The position numbers were made by a program, and so were the translations under genes. From the NCBI GenBank assembly GCA_024072375.1, contig CP099617.1:2026001-2090000 (forward strand): a DNA stretch of 64,000 nt, written 5' to 3'. This document shows, piece by piece, positions 45,401 through 52,156 of the stretch (within the stretch, counting starts at the first letter, position 1; each line of letters opens with the position of its first letter). The notes beneath the pieces are model-generated. The model did no database searches, was not told the DNA's origin, and saw only the letters and a list, made by a program, of their open reading frames with translations. This stretch comes from Sphingomonadaceae bacterium OTU29LAMAA1. GTDB taxonomy: Bacteria; Pseudomonadota; Alphaproteobacteria; Sphingomonadales; Sphingomonadaceae.

Positions 45401-46977
45401 TTCGAGGCGATGGCGACGCTGCGATCCGATACCAGCGCGCCCGTGGTGACGCCCGCGCCCTCCAGCGACAGCGCGTCGCGCACGTTGACCACCCCCAGCG
45501 TGAGCGCACCGGTCGTGGTCAGGCCGTTGCGGATCGCGCCCGTGCCGATCGCCTGCCGCAGGCCGCGTGCGGTGACATCGCCCAGCGCGACGCGATTACC
45601 GGCCGCGCGCAGCCGCAGGTCGACATAGCCCTGTCGATCGCTACCGCCGGTCAGGCTGCTCGTCGCGTCGAACAGGATGTCGCCACCGGTCGTGCCGTCG
45701 GTCGACAGGATCAGCGCCGCGCTGCCACCCGATCGCAGCGCGAGGCCGGCGGCGCCGGTGATGTCGCCATCGATCGATTCGGCCCGCACCTGACGCCCCG
45801 CGCGCTGCGTCACCGCCGCCGTGCCGCCCAGCGCGATCCCGCGACCGGCCAGAAGATAATCGCGTCCGGCGGTCACCGCACCCGCGACCGACAGGGGCCC
45901 CGCCGCCGCCAGCACGATGTCGCGCTCGCTGGTCAGCGCGCCGGCGAAGCCCGCCCCGCCGCTCGCGCCCGCCAGGATATCGCTGCCATCGCGATCGGTA
46001 GTGGTCAGCGCGCCGCCGACGACCAGTTGTGCAATGCCTCCGGTATCCGCCGGCGCGCCGGAGAAGGCGACGCCGTCGACCGGCGTCGTCGGCCGGCCTG
46101 CGGACAGCACGATTCCGCGCGTACCGGCCAGCGCCGTCGTCACGCTCGCATCGACCTGCAGCAGCGCGTCGGTGACGGTCCCCTGCGATGCCAGCGCGAA
46201 CAGCGCATTGGCCCCCGCGACGCTGCCGCGCACGTACTGGCTGCGGCCCGGTACGGCCGTCCCGCGGTTGAGCGTCACCGACAGCGGACTGTTGGGATTG
46301 TAGGTCAGCGTCACGTCGGTCGCGGTGACGAAGGCGACGTCCTGTCCCACCGCCGTGAACGTGCCGTCCGCGTCGATGTTCGGCGCGACCATCACCAGCC
46401 CGCGCGTACCCCCCTCGACCTTGATCTGCGCGCCGTTGAGCACGGTGATGCCCGCCGCGCTGCCCGCCGCCGTGCTCAGCCGGTAGTTACGGCCTCCGTC
46501 CAGGAAGTCGGTGTTGTCGACGTCCAGCGTCGACAGCACCAGCGACCCGGTGTTGAACGCCGCCTTGGAACCGACGACGATGCCATTGGGGTTATACACC
46601 CACACCGCGACGCTCGGATCGCTGGTCAGCTTGCCGAGCAATTGCGAGACGTTGCCAGATACATCGCGGTTCAGCACCGCGATGTTGCCGCCCAGCGTGC
46701 CGTTCTCGAAATTCGCCGTCCGGTTTTCCGGGATGTTGAACCCGTTCCAGTCGATCACCGTGTTGCTGGCGCGCAGCTTCACGTTGAGATCGCCGTTCGG
46801 ATTGGTGATCTGCGGATCGAGCCCCAGCAGATTGGTCCGGACCCGCACCGCATCGGCGGCGGCCGGGATCGCCGTCACCGTCTGCGCGAGCGCTGGCGTG
46901 CCCACGAATCCGCCCAGCGCGCTGGTCATGGCCAGCAACAGGCGGTGGTGGCGAACGGGCGACGCTTTGCGGGTCAT
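39433..46977 (-). CDS. Giant TpsA-type exoprotein (filamentous haemagglutinin-like)
   Basis: A 2514-residue two-partner-secretion exoprotein. A Sec leader (RHHRLLLAMTSALGG...ALAQ) precedes the TPS domain with ASNTVIDWNGFNI, FENGTLGGNIAVLNRD and VWVYNPNGIVVGS (about residue 130), the region recognised by TpsB. About 2200 residues of Gly/Ala/Thr-rich beta-helix repeats follow, including two 112-residue units. Near the C-terminus a CX7C pair (Cys2445, Cys2453) is, as far as I can see, the only cysteine pair in the mature protein. I chose the ATG at 46977 because an AGGA lies eight bases upstream; ATG 46986 has no ribosome site. It follows TpsB by 10 bases. Confidence 0.93.
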   Translation of the reverse strand: MTRKASPVRHHRLLLAMTSALGGFVGTPALAQTVTAIPAAADAVRVRTNLLGLDPQITNPNGDLNVKLRASNTVIDWNGFNIPENRTANFENGTLGGNIAVLNRDVSGNVSQLLGKLTSDPSVAVWVYNPNGIVVGSKAAFNTGSLVLSTLDVDNTDFLDGGRNYRLSTAAGSAAGITVLNGAQIKVEGGTRGLVMVAPNIDADGTFTAVGQDVAFVTATDVTLTYNPNSPLSVTLNRGTAVPGRSQYVRGSVAGANALFALASQGTVTDALLQVDASVTTALAGTRGIVLSAGRPTTPVDGVAFSGAPADTGGIAQLVVGGALTTTDRDGSDILAGASGGAGFAGALTSERDIVLAAAGPLSVAGAVTAGRDYLLAGRGIALGGTAAVTQRAGRQVRAESIDGDITGAAGLALRSGGSAALILSTDGTTGGDILFDATSSLTGGSDRQGYVDLRLRAAGNRVALGDVTARGLRQAIGTGAIRNGLTTTGALTLGVVNVRDALSLEGAGVTTGALVSDRSVAIASNGALTTGAITARDGAVALTGSGATLIAGDIAASSGNADIVVTRDGAMSLQGLVAARDVRIDAGTGAVSVAGGVNAGRNYLVSGGAVTLGGATPVTQRADGVVTIAAGAGGITGLQGLTLRSDRDGSGGDALTLAVTAPSTTGIAFATNTAVLGGSDRQSDVQIRLNDAASPIALGRIEARNLTGVTTTGALRLGDVGIVGDLSARGASIETGALVSGNGSVTLNASGGPLTTGTVIATRAVSMTGGDRITAGRIAAGAGVTIDGAGAVALGGDVLAGDAIALRGASLAFTGGTVRGGGAIDLLARTGGIASTGALSLASTSSRSTDFVRLQANGAAGIVLAPGSSITAGTDRALRVGVFNGTADAPLSLGNVTARSLGALAAAGGDATRPGGAIVSSGSLSFGALDLVDSFAAESTGGDLSVARIAVTGAGQGISLRAANGTLAIQNDVAASGDVTLASRSALRLNTVESRDGRAALTSGGVVALATLAGRLGATAAGTQVTIDAVRGGAVALTATAGDVQVRRIDGAAVTATATGGGVNVREALLATGAVGLTATGDVRVGGAMTGAAVTVRADGDAALLGGMQAIGNVALTGRSVTLGGAQNATGRYAVTSTAGDIVGRAGTSIIADSDGAGAEALVLNARGGAIAFDPASSLRGGNGTSAVALTTDGGAIAIGDVRASALTASGAASIRAGNLSLVEALSLRASGGISTGAITTQTGGVTLAAGAGALATGAIASGGDVALTGGSVTFGRVDGSALTATASAGTLTGGDIAVGGAVSLQASDALGVGAIRATGVASLTGTRIVAGGVEAAGLTATASAGALTVGDLVIGDAATLAATGALTTGRITAGGAVALTGSDVGFGQVGAGSFAATASGGAIRGADILSRGTTTITARGAIGVGAIRATGLASLTGTTIGAGGVEAAGLTATASAGALTVGDLVIGDAATLGATGALSTGRITAGGAVALTGSDVGFGQVGAGSFTATASGGAVRGTDILSRGATTITAGGAIGVGAIGAGGAVTLRGASIGAGRIEGAALNATAATGGILTGDVTIGDGIAIEATRGNVDLGAVTATRGNLAITAGGRLAATGVVAGGTAALRTTGAGGDILLANGLTATGSVTLAATGNVRAPSIVSRTGDLTIAAPNGELTGFVPGTGVTLGAGPGRAVSLTIGAAARLGDVTGGKLTVVATTINAGRIDTGTQALDLRATNGDLTLTGTATGGTVNLGATGRTSLTQVVASGALTLSGGTGIGFTDIAGASIDATSGGAITGTVARSGGALGLRGTAVTLDQATAAAGLTLGATAGDLRVTTLTSGGDAVLSATGLARIAGAVTSGGAYRVSAGSVTLGGDGVVQRAAGEVRIAATAGDVTGARGLTLASDADGAGGEQLVLDAAGGIAFAGTRLVGGSGGGAALGLRTGSGRAVQLGSVQASRIGRFDGTGVLGTFSHDAGFVADDVTVGTLGVTTTRGDVTIGRIAATGDVALRTDGGAIAVGELRGAGIDLSSSGALTTGAVTSTGATTLRGDRIDVGGRLAVARQLLAEARSALTLRDASAGGTMTLTAGQALTAGALDGAAITAKGAGITLAGARAGDALTLTSSRDLSIGTSSAGGTATLDAAGLATIAGLTAGPAAAITANDVALGGPLRAQSVTFTNRAPATTTLRLGDGTGTDGFRLSDAEVRQVTADTLRFDAGSGAMEVGTLALATGSGRAVEMLGTGDIRVIGAVSTQGTGRSVRIGGGRDGGNANAIHVVATRDAGGRLLFDGSDVELRGSRIAVGLAPGFIDTLQPGAAGLAQAQALIGDGNSALYNPQLGGGFYDLNATTTLSARTLTVRFGDYALFQNTAIPGSVSGVQIGGTPVAPITPALRISSFGNPAQASVAVFGTINGIGGASAALLGNAVINIDPLLLPNSRINGCLAGSGAGCITTIVIQPTLQVFDWSSEEVFGIARDVTVPFAPVIGGNNEELLTDLPALAPQSPADRKGEP
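42365..43041 (-). repeat. Two near-identical 336-bp tandem units inside tpsA
   Basis: The sequence GCCGACATCGCTCCCGGTCA at 42481 recurs at 42817, exactly 336 bases (112 codons) later, and the match extends over the whole unit with scattered single-base changes. The encoded unit runs through AVALTGSDVGFGQVGAGSF, then the DILSRG and AIGVGAI segments and GLTATASAGALTVGDLVIGD. This is a recent in-frame duplication in the beta-helix, likely to vary in copy number between strains. Confidence 0.85.
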
Positions 46978-46987
46978 CAGGGCCATC

Positions 46988-48715
46988 CTATCGGGCGGAG
47001 TCGCGGAATTGCACGGTAAGCGACACGAGTACGCGTGCCGGTGGCCGCCGGTCGTCGAGCAGCAACGCCCGGTCGAGTGGCTTGGCATAGCCGACATCGA
47101 GCACCAGCCGGTTGGGGAACGTCAGCCGCAGGCCGCCGCCGACGCTGGCGAAGTTCCGCGGCCCCTCGATCCGCGCCCGGTCGAGGTTGGCGAGATAGAG
47201 GTGGTCGTAAAAGCCATAGACCTGCGTCCCCAGCGCGCCGGTCAGCGGCACGTCCGCCCGCGCCTCGACATGCCCCCCGACCGCACGGTCGCCGCTGTTG
47301 GACCCCGGATCGTAGCCACGCCCGATCGTCAGGCTGCCGAGCGCGAACTCCTCGTAGTTCAGCAGCGGATCGTTGGTCCATTGCACTTGGCCGATCCCGG
47401 CGATGCTGAAAATCGGCCCCAGCGATATCGTCGCATCCATCACGCCGCGCACGACGAACGCCTTGGCATCGCCCTCCAGCCGCGACGTCAGCCTCCCGTT
47501 GGCGAACCCCGTCTTGCTGGCATCGAACAGCCCCAGCCCCTTGCGCAGTTCCAGCGAGGTCGCCAGCGACAGCCACGGGCGCCCGGTATCGTCCAGGAAC
47601 TGGCGATCGGCATCGATCCCGACGAACAGCACGCGCAGCTTGTCGCGGGTCAGCGTCACCGCGTTATCCCCGCTGCCGACACGCGAAATCTGATCGACGA
47701 AGTCGAATCCTCCTCGCGCCCGCGCATTCGATCGCACCGACCGGAACAGCGGCCGCGTCAGGTCGAACCCGCCGATCAGCGTATTGGTCCTGAGGTCGAG
47801 CGCACCCAGATCGGGTCGCGACCAGGCATAGGTCGCCCGCCCGCCGAACGTCGAGCCGCCATCGTCCAGCTGGAAGATGTGCCCGCCCTGGACGATCACC
47901 TGTTCCTTCAGGTCGGTCGTCGTCGACGCACCCAAGTAGGTGATGTCGCCCAGCCCGGTCAGGCCATAGACCTCGCCGCGCCCATAGACCGTCTCGCGAC
48001 CCAGCAGCCTTGAATTGTAGTTCTGCGCATTGGCGAACAGCGCGAACCGGCGCGAGCTGACCGTCAGGTCGCCGATCACCGTCCCCGCCTCGCCGCCCGA
48101 CGGCCGCAGCGACAGCGCGACGTCAAGCCCCGGCACGTCGCCCGCGAGTAGCAGGATGCGCTCCGCTTCGCGCTCGTTCAGCGGATCGAGCGCCTGGATC
48201 GCGGCGATCCGCCGCCGCAGGAACGGCTCGTAGCGCCCGGCATCGCCCCGCACCCGCACCTCGACGATGCGCGCGGTGATGACCTGCAACCGCAGCACGC
48301 CGCCGGCGATTTCCTGCGCCGGAATCTGCACCGACGCGACCCAGCCGCCCCGTCGCAACGCCGCATTGGCGGCGTCGCGCACCGCGCACACCGCCGCGAT
48401 CGATTGCTCGCCGGTGGGAAGCGCCAGATCGGCCAGCGCCGCCGCGATCTGCGGCTGAAGCGCCGATCCGTCTGGCCGGGTGAATTCGACGCGATCCAGC
48501 GTCAGCCGCAGCGCCGACGCCTCGAACGGGCAATTTGCCTCCGCCAGTGCGCCGCGCGCATCGACGCTGGCGGTGGAGTCCGACCGCGGCTGCGGCGTCG
48601 GCGGCGTCACCTCTTGCCGGGACGGCAGCGACACCTGCGCATGGGCCGGTATCGCCAAGGCTCCGGCGCCGATCCCCGCCAGCACCATCAGCCGCACGCT
48701 GTTCACTCGTCGCAA
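46988..48715 (-). CDS. TpsB outer-membrane transporter (ShlB/FhaC/HecB family)
   Basis: A 575-residue outer-membrane protein with a signal peptide (LMVLAGIGAGALAIPAHAQ). It has an N-terminal linker, a POTRA-type region (LRLTLDRVEFTRPDGSALQ; IPAQEIAGGVLRLQVITARIVEVRVRGD, RIAAIQALDPLNEREAERILLLAGD) and a 16-strand barrel with the VRGY-like motif as IGRGYDPGSNSGD and a C-terminal strand ending in VLVSLTVQFRDSAR. It exports the TpsA encoded directly downstream. The start is TTG 48715, supported by a GGGGA six bases upstream; the next GTG (48706) is 15 bases away from it. Confidence 0.92.
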   Translation of the reverse strand: MRRVNSVRLMVLAGIGAGALAIPAHAQVSLPSRQEVTPPTPQPRSDSTASVDARGALAEANCPFEASALRLTLDRVEFTRPDGSALQPQIAAALADLALPTGEQSIAAVCAVRDAANAALRRGGWVASVQIPAQEIAGGVLRLQVITARIVEVRVRGDAGRYEPFLRRRIAAIQALDPLNEREAERILLLAGDVPGLDVALSLRPSGGEAGTVIGDLTVSSRRFALFANAQNYNSRLLGRETVYGRGEVYGLTGLGDITYLGASTTTDLKEQVIVQGGHIFQLDDGGSTFGGRATYAWSRPDLGALDLRTNTLIGGFDLTRPLFRSVRSNARARGGFDFVDQISRVGSGDNAVTLTRDKLRVLFVGIDADRQFLDDTGRPWLSLATSLELRKGLGLFDASKTGFANGRLTSRLEGDAKAFVVRGVMDATISLGPIFSIAGIGQVQWTNDPLLNYEEFALGSLTIGRGYDPGSNSGDRAVGGHVEARADVPLTGALGTQVYGFYDHLYLANLDRARIEGPRNFASVGGGLRLTFPNRLVLDVGYAKPLDRALLLDDRRPPARVLVSLTVQFRDSAR

Positions 48716-48797
48716 ATTCTGTCCCCTGTCGTCGGCCGCTCTCCCTGCGACCCGATCGTGCCGGCTATCCGCGATTGCGGACGCCGCGACTGTCCGG

Positions 48798-49271
48798 TCA
48801 TTCGTCCATATAGATCTCGGTCAGTCGCCAGCCGGCCTTGCCCCGCGTGAAGACGAGGTCGCCGAACCGGTAGCTGCCGGCGGGCTGCTGCGCATCGCGC
48901 TTGGGCACCGGCGTCGCTTGCAGGATGGCGCGATGCGTCCGCCCGGCGGCATCGACGCCGTCGGGTCGGCCAAGAACGGTCGCGACCGCCGCCGGCACCC
49001 GCGACGCCGGGATCCTGCCCGCGGGACCGTCGTCGAGCGTGCTGTTCTGCACGACCATCGGCGCACTGAGCGCCCGGATCGTCGCGGCGTCGCCCGCCAG
49101 TGCGGCGCGACGAAAACGGGTCCAGAACGCCTCCAGCGATGCGGCCGGCACGGGCGTCGCGGCCGCAGCCCGCCGCGGCACTGCCGCCTGGGCACCCTCG
49201 CCCGGCATCACCGCATCGCCGCATCCGGCAACCAGAAGCGCAATCGGAACGAACATGCTGTTTTCCTTCAT
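48798..49271 (-). CDS. Lipoprotein, candidate immunity protein for the adjacent amidase
   Basis: A 157-residue exported protein with a lipobox (PIALLVAGC), so it should sit in the periplasm on a membrane. The mature part has LEAFWTRFRRAALAGDAATIRALSAP, then a globular domain ending in YRFGDLVFTRGKAGWRLTEIY, reminiscent of small alpha/beta NTF2-like folds (helix block followed by strands and a terminal W-R-L strand). Its start overlaps the amidase stop (ATGA at 49271-49268). A periplasmic protein coupled to a peptidoglycan-targeting effector is the usual T6SS immunity layout; function is inferred. The ATG at 49256 is an alternative start. Confidence 0.7.
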   Translation of the reverse strand: MKENSMFVPIALLVAGCGDAVMPGEGAQAAVPRRAAAATPVPAASLEAFWTRFRRAALAGDAATIRALSAPMVVQNSTLDDGPAGRIPASRVPAAVATVLGRPDGVDAAGRTHRAILQATPVPKRDAQQPAGSYRFGDLVFTRGKAGWRLTEIYMDE

Positions 49272-50143
49272 CGATCGCCGGGCCAACGCATTGCCATGAC
49301 GCGATATTGGCTCAGGGGATAGCTTGATTCGCGTACCCGATTGCCCTGATTGCCGCCCAGCAGCGTGATATGCGTCGCCGTCTGGCTGATGAAGAACGCG
49401 ACGTGATTGCCCGACGACGATCCGGTGCTCGCGTCGACCCCCCGCGGCGCGCGATGCAAATGAACGATGCAGCCATAGCGCGCAGTATCGAGCTTGCGGC
49501 CCCAGCTACCGAAATCCCGCGCCCGCGCACTGTTGTTGCCGCGTACCCCGGCTTCACGCAGGCACCAGTTGACGAACGACGCGCACCACGCGACCTCGTC
49601 TTCCTTGGCTGCGAGCCCGGTCGCGGCATGATATTCGATGATTCGTCGGTTGTGCTGACTGCCCCTGATCTCGGACACGCCCTTTTCGGCGATCGCGATC
49701 CGCATCCATGGTGCGCCGATATCGGTGCCGGGCGGCTGCTCCAGCGGCGCGGTCCGCCGCGGCGCCGGTACGGGTGCAGGCGCCGGTGCCGCCGCGACCG
49801 CGGGCTGGATCGCCCTGCCGGTCGGAAGCGGCATCTGCCGGATCGACGGGATCGGCACCGCCCGCGTCGGTAACGCCCGCGTCGATACCGGCGAGGCCGG
49901 CGATCGCGCCGCCGGCGCCGCGGTGCGATCGGCACCCAATGCGGTCCAGGTATTCCGGCCCACGACGCCGTCCACCGCAAGGCTGTTCCGACCCTGATAG
50001 TCCCGCACCGCCTGTTCGGTCCGCAGCCCGAACACGCCGTCCAGGTCGAGAGGCGGCCGTGCCCGGCCGGAGGTATTCAGAAGGTGCTGCAACATCTGGA
50101 CCTGTTGGCCCCGGCATCCACGATCGATTTCCATCAGGCGCAC
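49268..50143 (-). CDS. Peptidoglycan-binding amidase of the TIGR02594/CHAP type, candidate T6SS effector
   Basis: A 291-residue protein without signal peptide. Residues 1-70 form a PG_binding_1 domain (VQMLQHLLN, LDGVFGLRTEQAVRDYQ, VDGVVGRNTWTAL). An Ala/Pro-rich linker (75-140) leads to a papain-like hydrolase domain with EVAWCASFVNWC (catalytic Cys187) and SGNHVAFF (His247), the pattern of TIGR02594 and CHAP peptidoglycan amidases. A cell-wall enzyme without export signal, in a T6SS island and coupled to a lipoprotein, fits an antibacterial effector. A phage-type endolysin origin is the alternative. GTG start supported by GGAG seven bases upstream. Confidence 0.85.
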   Translation of the reverse strand: MRLMEIDRGCRGQQVQMLQHLLNTSGRARPPLDLDGVFGLRTEQAVRDYQGRNSLAVDGVVGRNTWTALGADRTAAPAARSPASPVSTRALPTRAVPIPSIRQMPLPTGRAIQPAVAAAPAPAPVPAPRRTAPLEQPPGTDIGAPWMRIAIAEKGVSEIRGSQHNRRIIEYHAATGLAAKEDEVAWCASFVNWCLREAGVRGNNSARARDFGSWGRKLDTARYGCIVHLHRAPRGVDASTGSSSGNHVAFFISQTATHITLLGGNQGNRVRESSYPLSQYRVMAMRWPGDR

Positions 50144-50316
50144 AGTGATGCTCCATCAGTTGGCCAGCAAGTCGTACCTTCTCCGGTTTAGGCTGGCAAC
50201 GAGAAGTGCAAATGTAACATTTTGACCATTATCCACCGCGCCTCAGGTCTTCGGCGACCACACGATGATCTTCGTCGATCCACCGATCCATCGATCCGTC
50301 GCATCGGATTGCCGGC

Positions 50317-50769
50317 TCAATCCCGGTCGGGACACGCGGCCACGCTTCCAAGCACCCATATGCTGGTCAGGAAACGCGTCGCGACTGCGGGCCTGCAACC
50401 GGCATATCCTTTCGCGGGCAGCATCGCGCCCGTCCAGCCATGCAGCGCGAAGGGTGCGATCGGCACCAGCGCAAGTATGCCAAGCGCACACCCGAACAGG
50501 CGCCGCTGATTGCGCGGTGACGGCCGCAGCAACAGCATCATCGCCAACAGGATCATGGCACCCGCCGCCGGAACGACGGCGGCGCTGCCCGTGCTCACCG
50601 TCACCAGCGGCGCATGGCGCCGGATCGCCGCCGCCATGTCACCCAGATCGACGAGACCGAAATACGCGACGCCGACCGCCAGCACGCCCAATGCGACGCC
50701 AAGCAACCGCTCGTCGCGCCTCGACCTGTTCTCGTCCGCGACGACGGGCGCGACGACGCGCCGGCTCAC
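50317..50769 (-). CDS. Small polytopic membrane protein, candidate immunity protein
   Basis: A 150-residue protein with four hydrophobic segments (LLGVALGVLAVGVAYFG, AAVVPAAGAMILLAMMLLL, LFGCALGILALVPIAPFAL and a weaker C-terminal one) and a Cys-containing C-terminus (AKGYAGCRP). The GTG start (50769) overlaps the stop of the glycine-zipper protein as GTGA, giving strict coupling. A membrane-embedded partner next to a putative membrane-damaging toxin is the expected form of immunity. Function is inferred; I do not recognise the family. Confidence 0.65.
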   Translation of the reverse strand: MSRRVVAPVVADENRSRRDERLLGVALGVLAVGVAYFGLVDLGDMAAAIRRHAPLVTVSTGSAAVVPAAGAMILLAMMLLLRPSPRNQRRLFGCALGILALVPIAPFALHGWTGAMLPAKGYAGCRPAVATRFLTSIWVLGSVAACPDRD

Positions 50770-51617
50770 AGCCGTGGCACCAGCCGCCATGTCAGCGGTC
50801 GGACCCGTCGCTTCACCTCGCTCACGACGTAATCGACGGCCAGGTCGACGACCGCACCCGCCATCATATCCAGCGCCTCGCTGCCCCGTCGCAGCAGCGA
50901 TTGCTGCTGCGCGGCGGCGGCGGCACGCAGCTTCTCGATCCCGTCCTCGACCAGCTTCTGCAGGCGCTCGGTCAGCTTGAACCGGGAATCCAGCTTGTCG
51001 AGCAGATATCCCGCGATCAGGCCGACGCCCACCGCCACGACGAGCGGGCCCAGTGCGAACGTGCCGATCATCAGCGTCCCCGCTGCCAGCGATCCCGCCG
51101 CCGCACCGACCGCGCCACCGATCGCGGCCTTCGTGACATCGGCGGCGATACCGCCGATCAGGCCGCCCAGCGTCGCTTCATCGCGCATGACGTAATCGGC
51201 GACGTTCCACACGGTCATCAGCACGACCGTGATGATCGTGCCCCCCTTCGCCGACTTGATCGCGCCGTAACGGCCGATTCCCATGCCGACGACCTTCGCA
51301 TTCCGAACCCCGTACCGAGTACCCGTAAGAATAGTACGAAGCCGCGAACTCCCCTTCAAAACGACATGCATCTTGCCGCCATAAGCTTTGAAATAGACGC
51401 GGCCGAGCGGGGTACGCATGTCGCGCGCCAGCTTGTAGATCGATGCTGCGTCGTCGGCCGCCGCGGCATAGTTCGCGACCAGCTTGGCGTTCTCCTGGTG
51501 CTTGCGCCACAGCGCGTCCGCCTGCGCCTCCGTCAGCGTATGCGCCTGCAACTTGTCGTAGAGCCAGAGCCGCATCATCGCGTCCTGATCAAGGACGATC
51601 ACCTCATGGTCGGCCAT
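50766..51617 (-). CDS. Glycine-zipper membrane-active protein, candidate T6SS effector
   Basis: A 283-residue protein without signal peptide. The first 100 residues are soluble and charged (LYDKLQAHTLTEAQADALWRK). The middle (about 110-205) is a run of Gly/Ala-rich hydrophobic helices: GTIITVVLMTVWNVADYVM, TLGGLIGGIAADVTKAAIGG, VGAAAGSLAAGTLMIG, LVVAVGVGLIAGYLLDKL. The C-terminal third is amphipathic and Gln/Arg-rich. Such glycine-zipper blocks occur in pore-forming T6SS effectors and colicin-like toxins. It lies directly after clpV and a lipoprotein and overlaps a small polytopic protein. Pore formation is inference. Confidence 0.7.
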   Translation of the reverse strand: MADHEVIVLDQDAMMRLWLYDKLQAHTLTEAQADALWRKHQENAKLVANYAAAADDAASIYKLARDMRTPLGRVYFKAYGGKMHVVLKGSSRLRTILTGTRYGVRNAKVVGMGIGRYGAIKSAKGGTIITVVLMTVWNVADYVMRDEATLGGLIGGIAADVTKAAIGGAVGAAAGSLAAGTLMIGTFALGPLVVAVGVGLIAGYLLDKLDSRFKLTERLQKLVEDGIEKLRAAAAAQQQSLLRRGSEALDMMAGAVVDLAVDYVVSEVKRRVRPLTWRLVPRL

Positions 51618-52156
51618 CAGTGCTGCTCCCCTGTTTTGGTCAAGGTGCCGGTCCCCTCGATGCGATACGTCGCCGATCGCGATCCGTTGATCCGGAACCG
51701 TCCGTCATCCAGCCACTCGGCACGTGGCTCGGCACCCTTGATCCCGCTGATGCAGCTCTCCACCGGCATCGCCATCAATTCGCGCCGCATCGGCAGGGAA
51801 AAGACGCGGATGAAGGCCTCCGTCCCATCGGTGCAGCGGCCGCCGGTCGCGCGGCTGGCATATTCGTCGACCATGACCACGACCCCTGCCGCCGTCTCAC
51901 CCAGGCGCTGGCCGGTATGGAAGGTTGCGGGCGCCACCTGCGCGATCGCCAGCGGGAACGTCACCTGCGTCGTACGGCCCTCGCGTTTCGCGGTATAGCG
52001 CCCTTTCCCGTCGGCCGTGTCGATCACATCGACCGCCAAATCCGCAGGCGTCGCCGATCCGACGGTTGCGAGTGTCGCCGCTTGTGGCGTCTCGTCGGGT
52101 TTGCCATCGCACGCGGCCACCGCCAGTGCGGCCAGAACGGCGAGACGCGGAGTCAT
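51617..52156 (-). CDS. Lipoprotein encoded directly after clpV
   Basis: A 179-residue exported protein with lipobox AVAAC at residue 16. The mature domain is mostly beta (QVTFPLAIAQVAPATF, GVVVMVDEYASRA) with three further Cys, two of them in CTDGTEAFIRVF and ESCISGIKG, which could form a disulfide. It is translationally coupled to clpV (ATGA) and to the glycine-zipper gene (one-base overlap). It could be an immunity protein, or an outer-membrane lipoprotein that substitutes for the missing TssJ; the sequence does not look like a clear TssJ. Function unknown. Confidence 0.65.
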   Translation of the reverse strand: MTPRLAVLAALAVAACDGKPDETPQAATLATVGSATPADLAVDVIDTADGKGRYTAKREGRTTQVTFPLAIAQVAPATFHTGQRLGETAAGVVVMVDEYASRATGGRCTDGTEAFIRVFSLPMRRELMAMPVESCISGIKGAEPRAEWLDDGRFRINGSRSATYRIEGTGTLTKTGEQH

